Positions 35,701 through 47,284 of a stretch of DNA of 64,000 nucleotides are shown here, in pieces. Numbering within the stretch: the stretch's first letter is position 1; each line of letters begins with the position of its first letter. The notes beneath the pieces are model-generated. The model saw only the letters and a program-made list of their open reading frames with translations. It was not told the DNA's origin and did no database searches. The translations under genes and the position numbers were made by a program. Source of the stretch: Platerodrilus igneus (taxonomy: Eukaryota > Arthropoda > Insecta > Coleoptera > Lycidae); assembly GCA_036346225.1 (NCBI GenBank), contig JARFIW010000139.1, positions 4,650,001 through 4,714,000 of the forward strand. The letters are read 5' to 3'.

Positions 35701-38700
35701 AATATTTAAACAAAATTTTATGATATACAAGCAACAGCAGTTCACTTCATTGGAACATACTTTTCAAATTTACTTTACGAAATCACCAACACCCAATTTG
35801 AAATCTTAAAACTTCATTTTCTCTGAAATACCATTTTACATATCTTTAACAAGTAACTGCCTTCACCATCTCCTTCATCAATCATTTTATGAACTAGAAG
35901 TCTATATCTGAGTGGTACTTCAGTGCGTCAAGGTTCAAATATCATATATATCATACTTGACATGGCATCAAAGATGGCTAATGCCGAAAGCGCTCTGCAG
36001 TAATTTTTATATTTTTAGCTATTATATGATTTATACACGAGAATACTCTGTTTTTGGATTTTATTGAAAAAGTTCGTGAACACAGCTTGGAAGTCTTCAT
36101 ATTAAAAATATATACCACAAAAGCCGAAAGGTGTACTACCTCACTTTCAATTTGACACAACCAAAATCGAAGTTGCATTCAGTAAACCCACACTAAAGTC
36201 TTCATTAATTTTGATTGGTTAGTACAAAAATGTCCTATCTAACTTACCGATTTTGCTTTACGTTGCGGCCGAGGTTCTAAAAATATGGATTCAGCCCACA
36301 AACAGCCAGAAGTAGGACATTCCTGTAATGCTTTGGCAATCATATTCATAGCGATATCTTTAACACCACTTCGTAATTCAATTCGTATTGCTTCTAGCCA
36401 TAACTGTTCATTTTTAGGATTCCGTAGTCTTGCACGTTCTAACACCGATCTCGCTTTAGTTAAAACTCCACGTTTCTCTTCTAATCTTGTTAGAAGCAGC
36501 CACAGCGGAATTGAATTTGGACATTTTTTAATCTTAAATTAAAATTGTATACTAAAATAATTTGTGGTGATAAGAAAATATACCTACCCCACCATTATAA
36601 GCATCAAAAGCTTTCGAAAGATCCTTTTTTTGCTCATAAATTTGACCTTGCATCATCCATAATTTAGGAAATTCTGGAAATACCTTTAATGCCTCTTCTA
36701 CTAAAATAATAGCAGCATCAAGTTTATTTAATGACCACTCTAATTTGGCACTTTTCATTAAAACACGTGGTGTTGGTGCTGATCCTCTGGCTTTGGCTAA
36801 TAATCGGCGTGCTCGTTCATACTCATTATTTTCAGATTCTAATTTAACAGCAGCAAGCCAAATATTTTCACTATTTGGATTTGCTTGAAAAGCCAATGAA
36901 AGGATACCACGAGCAGCAGGTATATCATTAGCCATCCACTTGCTTTTAGCACCCATCAACCACAGAACTTCACTTTTAGGACAATGGGCAACTGCACGTT
37001 GCAATAAACTTTCTAAGCTTTCTCGTGTTCCATGACTTTTTCTAAATATGATGCACGCAACCAAATTGATTTCTTTGATGGGAATGTTGCCAAAGCATGA
37101 TTGTAAACGGCTCGAGCACATTCGTACGCAGTCTGTGATATACACTACAAAAGAAATAAATATTAAAATGATTAGTAATGGGTGTCCCATTAAGACCGCC
37201 TATTTTGAAATCTGAAAAACAAACGCAGTGTTTATTTGAAATTTTCTGATGTTCTTATTGTAATAAAGAGTATAGACATGGAAGTTATGTACAGAATGTA
37301 ATATTCAATACATGACCTGTTATAATGCATGTGCGACTATTATAGTCTAAGGTATAACCATTAAAGTCCCGCGAGCGCGTGTTCAGAGCTACTACGATAG
37401 TTGGCAATACCTACTAAAGTGTGCATAATATTGCACAATAAAGCTATTGTCATAATTGCGTCTCAAATTGTATCACATACCAAAAATATTTATTGTGATA
37501 CCAGGGGCGCCTTTAAGAAAAAGATAAAATGTACTCACAAAATAATGTGGAGCTCTTCACGACCTGGCGGTTATTCTTGCGGCAGAAGCCATATTTATTT
37601 CCATTTTGGGCATGGGTGTAATTAGGCCATCTTGAAACCAGATTTTCTATCTTCTCTCTTCTTGTTTGTAGCGGTACGATAGGAATAAGGTGAAGGCAGA
37701 GATACCAGAGGAGAAGAAATAAAAGGAAACCTACATTACCTGAAAGAGAAGACAAAAAAAGACACAGGTAAACCTCACTGTTAGACGTCTAGTTGGCTAA
37801 TAATCGTCGTGTCGGAAACCGCCACTTCCTTCCTCACTCCACGTCTGCACATTCTCTTGCGCCGACGCAACTGTCCGAAGTGACGGAAGTGCACAAGTCT
37901 ATTTTTTAAAAATATTTGGCGCGAATTTACTCACAAATATAAACTTAAACCCAAAAATGATACATAACCGAATTTCGGGATGAAACAGGCCGCCTTGTGA
38001 CAGATGGGAAATTTTTGGTGACATTTTGACATAGTGCTGGATTAATTTTATTAATGGCACCTCGAATCTCATCTTTCAATTCAGGTATTGTTTTTGGGTT
38101 ATTCACATACACCTATTGCTTTAAAAAATCCCAAAAAAAGTAGTCCAACAACAACCAGTCACATGATCTTGGTGGTTCATTCTGCAGCGGCACGAGATAA
38201 CTATCTCTTTATATTTTGTCTTCAATAATTCAATTGTTTCGTTTGCTGCGTGACAAGTTGCGTCATCCTGTTGAAATCACGCCTTTGAGATACATTTCAG
38301 CAATTTGAGGTCAGAAGAAGTTGTTTGCAATTTCACTGTAACGAATGTCATTGACTGTAGCTGCATTGTCAGTCTCGCTCTCAAAGAAAAATGTTCCAGT
38401 CACTCCACCAGACCAAAATGCGCACCAAACAGTGGCTCGGTGGATGCTGAAAAATTACTCTTAGATTTTCAACTCCCCAAATATAACAATTTTATATATC
38501 GACATAGCCATTAAGTTCGAAATGCGCCTCATCAGAAAAGACGATTTTCTTAGAAAAATCACTATTAACTTGTTGTTGCTCAAGATCCATTCTATAAAAG
38601 TTCGTTGTTGCGCATGGTCCGCTGGCTTCAAATGTTGTGTTAACTGAATCTTGTAAGCAGTTAAAATTCACCGTAAACTGATTGTTGAAAGTCTCGATTG

Positions 38701-41700
38701 CTAAGAACAATAGTGAATCGAGATGGAAGGATTGCGGTCAACAATCTCCCTAGCTGCTGTAATTGTAGAGTAATTATTAATAATTTAACTTAGTAACACA
38801 GGAACGTTTTTGTGTACATACATTTTCAATACCATGGAAGAACTACTTAATGTAATATTATTATTATTTGTCAGCGTTCTCTAATTATGATATTTACCTA
38901 CTTAAGGACATATCTTGCAGAAAAGTGCATAATTGAATCTATTGTAATAGTAGAGGTCTCTCAAAACCTCGTGGGCTGTTGTGCAGAACACCAATTTAAG
39001 TTATTTACATTAAAGTGCATCCTAAAAACATTAACAAGTCAGCTGTCGATTTTTAATTCATCTGTCATTTATTTGCGTATTAAGATTCGTGGTTCACTAT
39101 TATTGTTTTTGATTATTATTTATGAGATTTCAGTCTTGATTCAATTTTAAGCAGTTTTTTTCAAAACTATTGCAACTCATTATAGTTTTTATTTGTAGGT
39201 ATAATGTAGGTTTCAATTCAATTAAACAAATAATGTTTGGTTTTACAGATTATTTTGTTATATCTGAGCTTTTAATTTTACCATAAGTTACTGAAGTTCA
39301 TAGTCAAGGAAGAGAAATTATTTATAGTGTGTATAAGTTTATGAGAGAAAAAAGAATGAAATGCCTGGCATTCCTATGAATAATTTACAAGAATGAGTAG
39401 CAACAGCAATTGGACTAAACACATCTTACGATTTAAACCCAAATTCTTACAGTTTAAAACGTGAATTCTTACATTTATAAACGTCGATAATCTACAGTTA
39501 AAAAGTCGATAAATACATCGCGCAAGCGCGAAATAAATGAAGTCACGGGCGGTTGGTAGCGCTAACCTTTTACAGATTTGGCGCACCCATCTATCAATGA
39601 CGTCACCAATGCACAAATTTAAGACGCAATTATCGGAAAAATATATAAATTTAAGACAATAGATTATACAGCCATTACTTACATGATAGGTCCAGATTTC
39701 CACGAAGTACGCCAATCGTCCTTCAGGATAGATAAAGATGGTGGCTGCACGTCCCTAAGGGCTGCTGCTGGCCCTCTTATAAGAAACGGCAATTAACGGG
39801 GTACGTCTGACGTACATCCAAATAGCTTGGACTCGATCTCAGGGCTCCACTCCGGCGTGGAATGCGGTTCTACCTACGGCTCAAATTCATCACCTATGTA
39901 GGGAATGGACAGGAAACATGGTAAAAGGCGACAAACAAAGACAATTAGGCAAAGGAATCTACATAGATAAAGCTAACGATACGTTACTGGAAAACGTCCA
40001 CTCCAATCGAAGGTTCTGGCAAAAAAGCCACGTTACATAAAGTCACGGAAACACTTGTCCCCACTTTTTTCCTACTCCACTCGCGTCGCGCGATCTGGCG
40101 CAAACGCACTGTGACGTAGCGGAAATACGCGCCTAGTCTTTTAAATTTATGGCGCAAAACTTCCGCACATCAAAATTAAACTAAAAACAATGTTTAAGTG
40201 CCAAATGGCACGTAACACACAGTCGAGCGAATTATTTCAGAAGTGAAGAGCAAACTGGTGGGTGGCAAATTTGTATCACTAAGGAAGAAAATTAATAAGA
40301 GAAGTCCTAAATCTAATGTGGGCCAATTTGAAAATTGTGGTAGTAATTCTATGATTTGTTAGAACACATTTCTATGAAATATGCATTCTTAAAAAATAAT
40401 AAGAGGACAGTATTTTGGCTGCCAAGAGTTTTAAAAAGTTTAGCCTGTCTATTTTTATCCACACAGGCACAGAAACATGACACACGAAAAGAACAATAAA
40501 CAATACACCAAAAAAGTTACAGGTTCCGCATACAAACATTTTAGTTTTATAATTTATATTATGTTGAAAAATTAGTGGTTATGCAATTCACATAGCATCT
40601 CAGTTGAGTTAATTTAGAATACGCATCAGAAGTTCAATGTTTTTAGATTTTACTTATATTGTATTGTTCTTTCTTTTTATACGATACCTCTCGCTTCCTT
40701 CATTGCGCATCTCACAGCCCATGAGATTTTGAAAGACCTATAATTATACTCTATCTGAATTGAATCAAGATATACCTGAATATATAAAGGATAGAGGTAT
40801 TAGTTTATGTGTTGAATATGATGATATTTATTTACTTATTTTAAAGCAGTTATAGCATTTAAACTAATAACATATATCTAAATAAAAACATTTTCCTACT
40901 TATATATCTAATATACTATGACATACTACGAGGGACACTATTTATGCATTGAGAACTGGCAACACTGGTATTGCCAGGCGAAATCTGAAATTGCCATCGT
41001 AAAGTTTGACATTTTTGAAGTTATAGGTACTTGGAACGTTTTGACATGCGAGCACTTTTTGTGCAGTGTTTAAAATTTCAACTCAGCCAAAATGTAGAAT
41101 TAACTCGTGAAAATTTTCGAGCTATGATTTATTATGACTTTTGACGTGGTCTAACTGAAGAACAATGCATCAATCACCTGAATTCAACTTTTGGCGAAGA
41201 AGTGCCATCCACAGCTACTGTATTTTGCTGGTACACTGAATTTAAACATCGATGTAGTTCGTTCATGGACGAACTTAAAGAAGGTCGTCCAAAATCGGTC
41301 GTTGGGCCGGGAAATATCGATGCTGTGCGAAAACTAATTGAAGAAAATCGTCATGTGACATATCAAGAAATCGAGAGATGTTTAAGCATTATTATGACCA
41401 GCATACATAAGATTTTGCATGAACATTTGTGTGTTCGGAAGCTGTGTGCATGTTGGATCCACATTTGTTGACAGATGCTCAAAAAAATGCTCGTGTCAAT
41501 TAGTGCCGTAAAATGATTTCAAAATACAAATGTGGTGCATCCAAAGCGGTATACAACATCGTCAAAGGTGACGAGTCGTGGATTTATGCATATGAGCTAG
41601 AAAGAAAAGGCCAGTCGGCAGTTTGGGTGCTTCAATGTGAAGCAAAACCAACAAAAGTTGCTAGTTCTCGAAGCGTTAAAAAGCAAATGGTTGCGTTTTT

Positions 41701-44700
41701 CTTCACGAAAACCGGTCCTGTGGTAACTGTGGCTCTCGAAAATCAAAAGATCGTTAATTCAACGTGATATACGACCATTTGTTTGCCTAAAGTTTTCGGT
41801 AAATTGAGAGAAACCAACCCAAAACGACGACTCATTTTGCATCATAACAATGCGAGCTCACACACATCACATGCAACAAACCAGTATTTGGACATATAAA
41901 TAATCAAGTTGATGGGTCATCCGCCCTACAGCGCCGACTTGGCACCCAATGACTTGTTTTTGTTTCCAGTAATTAAAGATAAACTGTATCGACGATTTTC
42001 ATCGCCCGAGGAAGCGGTTGAGACCTTCAAAACGCATGATTTGGAGCAATCATCTTCTGACTGGACAATGTGCTTTGAAGTGTGGTTCAATCGCATGCAA
42101 AAGTGTATAGATCCTAAAGGCAATTATTTTGAAAAGCAATGGAATTGTTTTTCATCAAATTCATTTGTTTATTCTTTCTAACTCAATACATAAATAGTGT
42201 CCTCGTATAAGATACAATTCACAATAACTTTAAATACACTTGTTATAAAATTTGTAGTTACTAAAATACTCTAGTCCATCATTGAAATAATTGATTGTTT
42301 TGAAAGTATGAACAAAAGGCGAATAAAATTAATTGGCCGTTTTACAATACGTTTCCGCCAAAAGTCCTCAAGATTGCAATAGTCTTGATTGGAATAACAA
42401 ATTTAAACTCGAAGCAATTGCAGGGTGTTAACTAATCCATGTATATCTTTGTAAAAAAGATTAACTTGTGCAATTTTCTACGATTACTTAGTTGCTGCTA
42501 CCCTAAAAAGTGTCTTGTTTGTTCCATATTCAGATTTATTCCTCCAATTTCGTGTAATATAACTTTAATGAATTTATTCTGTCCATTGTTCACTCAGTTT
42601 ATCTGTATTTGATAACAAATTTGATAACAAATTAGTACTTCATATTCCAATCTAGACCTAACTAATGCTGAGAATAGAATTGATTTTGTTCTTGGGTTCA
42701 TAAAATTACAAGACATATGCAGAATAAATCCTAACATTTTATTTGCTAAGATATTGTCCAAGTGGTATCAGTATGTTACTTCCTATCCAATAAAATGCCT
42801 AAATCCTTTATAAGATCAACTTCTTTCAATTGTTGTTAACAAATATAATAAATTGGAATCAAATTCGCCTTCTTACATGTAAATTGTCATGTTAAAGAAA
42901 GCCAGGATTAGAGTCAATAACTTTTGTACACAAAAATAAGTTTAAAGGACCAATATACGTGAAAAACTACAGAATACTAGAGTCAAAGATCAGAGAACCA
43001 GACTCACGTAACTAAAATGTTAAGTGAGGAAATTATTGAACCTTCATTTTGGGAATACAGCAGTCCAATTCTACTGGTACCAAAGAATCAAGATAGCAAA
43101 AGAGAAAAGAAATGGCATTTAGTCGTAGACTACAGGAAACTCAATACCAAGTAAAGCAAATTAATTTCCATTACCAAGAATTGATACCATTAAATCAACT
43201 GAGACCAGCAAAGTATTTTTCGACAGTAGATCCCAAATCAGGTTTTCATCAGCTTCCACTTGAAGAAGAATCGAGAGATACTACAAGCTTTTCAACTGAA
43301 AATGGAGGCCATCGCTTCACAAGAGCACCGTTTGAACTCAAAACGTCACTACCAGCTTTCCAGCTGATGGTGAATTTAGTATTTGCAAGTATTGAACCGC
43401 AAAGAGCATTTATCTATATGGATAATTTGATAATAATAGAAATTTTGGAACATCATTTGGATTTTATACGAAAAGTCTCTGCAGAAATAATAATTTAAAA
43501 TTGAACCCTAGTAAATGCAATTTTTTCAAAACAAGAAGTACAATTGGAAAGGAATATCAAGAGATGTGGCACAATACACATCCAAATGTCGGGAATGTCA
43601 AACCCATAAAAATATAATTAGACACAAGGAAGAAATGATAATAATCCTTATACCACAAAAATATTTGATATAGCCACTATCGATATGATAGGTCCCTTTT
43701 GTAAAATAAAATAAAGGAAACCTATATGCTGTAACAATATCATGTGAGCTAAGTAAATATATCGTAATAATTCCAACCCCAAATAAAGACGGCAGCACCA
43801 TAGCTAGAGCTTTAGTAAACAATTTTATACTAATATATCACCCAATAAAACAGATATGAACCGATCTTGAGACAGTACAAAATTGAAATTTTCAAAAGTA
43901 TAATCGACTTGTTATCCATACTGCATCAAATTTTCTACACCGCATCACACAAACTATAGCAGAAGCAGAGAGAAATCATTTCAGATTTAACAAATACCTA
44001 CAATCATACGTTAATGAATTCAGAGCAGATTGGGACTAATGGACTCAGTATTTTCGTTTTTATTACACTACAACACCATGACATGCATATACACCTTTTG
44101 AACTTGTTTTTAGTAAGAAAATTCAATTACTTTCAGAATTAACGAACGGAATATACAATATCGAAAATTATAGCAAGGAGCTAAAATACAGAAGTCACAG
44201 CAAAAAGAGCGGAACGATACATAAAATAAACAAAAAGAAAAGAAAACCACGGTATGATAGAAACAAAACCTTGGACGTCATAAGACTTGCAGATTTAGTT
44301 CTGTCAACAAGAGAGAATCGGTTGAAGTTCGACAGTTATTTTAAGGGACCAAAGGTAAAATCCAAACAGTGCATATGGACATAATTGTTGAGTTTAAGGA
44401 AAATGAAACAATATTCATAGTGAACAATACCCAGCGCCTATAGTTTAATAAAAGTGTATTAACATTATAACTAAGTTAGTAGGGAATAAAATTCGATGAA
44501 ATATAGCTAAGTATTAATGAATAAGAAGATCGTACATAAAAATAAGCTTTTAAAATAATAAGCAACTAATCTATAATCAGACGTAATTAAATAGGATTTC
44601 AATATAATCAATTTAGTAATTTAAGCTTTTAGCAATCATTCTAATTTATTGTTCAAATGTGTATTGTAGTGGCAAAACACCCCTGTAGGAAGTTTTCGCC

Positions 44701-47253
44701 TCGTGCAGAAAGAGGGTGTGGAGTAATTATGAACCGATTTAACCTAGTAACAAAGGAACGTTGTTGTGTACATACCTTTGTAATACCGTGGACTACACAA
44801 CTACTTCATATAATATTGTTATTATTTGTCAACGTTCTCTAATTATACGAGCGTCTGCGGCAGTAATGCCGTGGCTGCAATGATAGGTTAGGTTACTGTT
44901 AGTAATAGATATTAATATTAAAAAACACAAATCACTTAACACGAATATCAGAACAGTTGTTGCTAAAACTATTGCAGACTGTTCTGATATGCGTGTTAAG
45001 TGATTTGTGTTTTTCAATAATATCTAATTTGTGTTTTTTAATAATAATATCTATTTCTAACAGTAACCTAACCTGTCATTGCAGTCACGGCATTACTGCC
45101 ACAAGACGCTTGTCTAATTATGACATTTACCTACTTAAGTATACAGGGTGTCCACATTTTAATTGCACACTATAGGAATATCCTGAACTATAAGAGATAC
45201 AGTGGTGGTTAAATTAGACAAAAGTTACCTACTTATGAGGGTATTTTATAGCTGATCTTGAACTACAAATATTATCCATAGATTGCTAGATATTGGCTAA
45301 AATACAAATTTTACGATTTTCAACTTTTCTTAATAACTTCGTTGTTATTGTAGTTGGAAGGATGAAATTTGGTATGGTAAGATAAGACATAATTATGCAT
45401 TTAATGACGATCTACAAAATGTTCTTGATCTATTACATTTTTTGCCGTGATAGTCAACTTTTTTTTGTTATGGCTGCCATATTGGATTTTTACATCAACG
45501 TATAGAAAAAAAATTTAGAATTTCAACAATGTAAAACACATCATTAATTTTTTAAAATAACATTATTAAGACACAAAAACAGTTTTTGTAAAAGATCTAA
45601 CCTATAAATAATAATGGAAAGTTAACTACCACAACTTGAAGTTACAGTAAATATTCAAAATGTTCACCATGCTGTTCCAGACACAGCGAACCCTTTTATT
45701 CATCTGCGCAATAGCATTTGATATGGAATCTTGATTAACCGATTCTAACTTCTTATTTTTTGCTGCAAGTGTTGGACACTATTAGATGGAGTATCATAAA
45801 CTTTATTTTTTACATCTCCACATAGAAAAAAATCCAGCGGGTTCTTACCAGGCGAACGGGGTGGCCACGAAATAGCACCATTCTTTCCGATCCAACTTTG
45901 AGGAAATCGCTCATTTAAATACTGCGTTACTAACCTGAATTTATGAGGTGGTGCGCCATCATGTTGAAACCAGCGTAAGTTTCTAATTGCTTCTAACGGT
46001 AGTTCATCTAAAAATTCTTCAAGAGCATTAATTAAAAAATCTAAATATTTCTCTCCGTCTAAATTCCCTTGTATGAAATTAGGGCCTATTATTCAGCCAT
46101 CGAAGATTCCACACCAAACATTCACAGAAAAACGAACTTGATTCTTTACTTCCTGCAACAAATGTGGATTTTCTGTAGAATAGTAGTGCTTATTTCTACG
46201 ATTAAACATTCCACAATTTGAAAATGTAGATTCGTCGGTTCACAGAATTTTATTCGCTAACTGTGAATCATTGTCTGATTGAGTAATAAACCACTCACAA
46301 AATGCTAATCTTCTTTCCGAATCTCCTATATGGAGTTTTTGTACTGGCAAGTACTTGTAGTCATGGTATTTATGCCTCTTAATAATATTATTTACTGTAC
46401 TTTTGGAGACTTTGCAGTCACGTGCAAAAGATCTGCACGATCCAGTAGGGTTAACATGTAAATGTGCTAATACATTAATGTCGGCATTCGCTTCTACCTT
46501 TTTAAGATATTTACCTCTTGATTTGTTAATGGAACCGCAGTCAGACATGTTTTTACATATTCTATAAAACAATGTACGATTTGGTTGGCTTCGTTCAGGG
46601 TACAGATTATGATACTTGCAGGCGGCCTCTGTAGAATTTCTGCAGCTTTTGATATATACAAGTCATACGTCTTTTTTTTCGTTTATCGAGTACCACACCA
46701 TATTTTAACTAAATTTTAATTTAAAACTATTAACAACAAAACTGATTATTGCAAACAATGGAACAGTTTAGAATTAATTGTATTTGACAGCAACACACTG
46801 GATCTTTTTTACAAAAACCGTTTTTGTGTCTTAATAATGTGATTTTAAAAAATTAATGATGTGGTTTACATTGTTAAAATTGTAAATTTTTTTTCTATAC
46901 GTTGATGTAAAAATCCAATATGGCGGCCATAACAAAAAAAAGTTGACTATCGCGGCAAAAAATGTAATAGATCTAGAACATTTTGTAGATCGTCATTAAA
47001 TGCATAATTATGGCTTATCTTACCATACCAAATTTCATCCTTCTAAGTATAATAACAACGAAGTTATTAAGAAAAGCTGAAAATCGCAAAATATGTATTT
47101 TAACCATTATCTAGCAATCTATGGATTACATTTGTATTTAAAGATCAGCTATAAAATACTCTCATAAGTAGGTAACTTTTGTCTAATTTAACCAACACTG
47201 TATCTCTTATAGTTTAGGATATTCCTATAGTGTGCAATTAAAAAGTGGACACC

Positions 47254-47284
<31 letters not shown>

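Noticed and set aside
44880..44900. Telomere-like GGTTAGGTTAC words
   Set aside because: Part of the MITE arm and not a tandem run.
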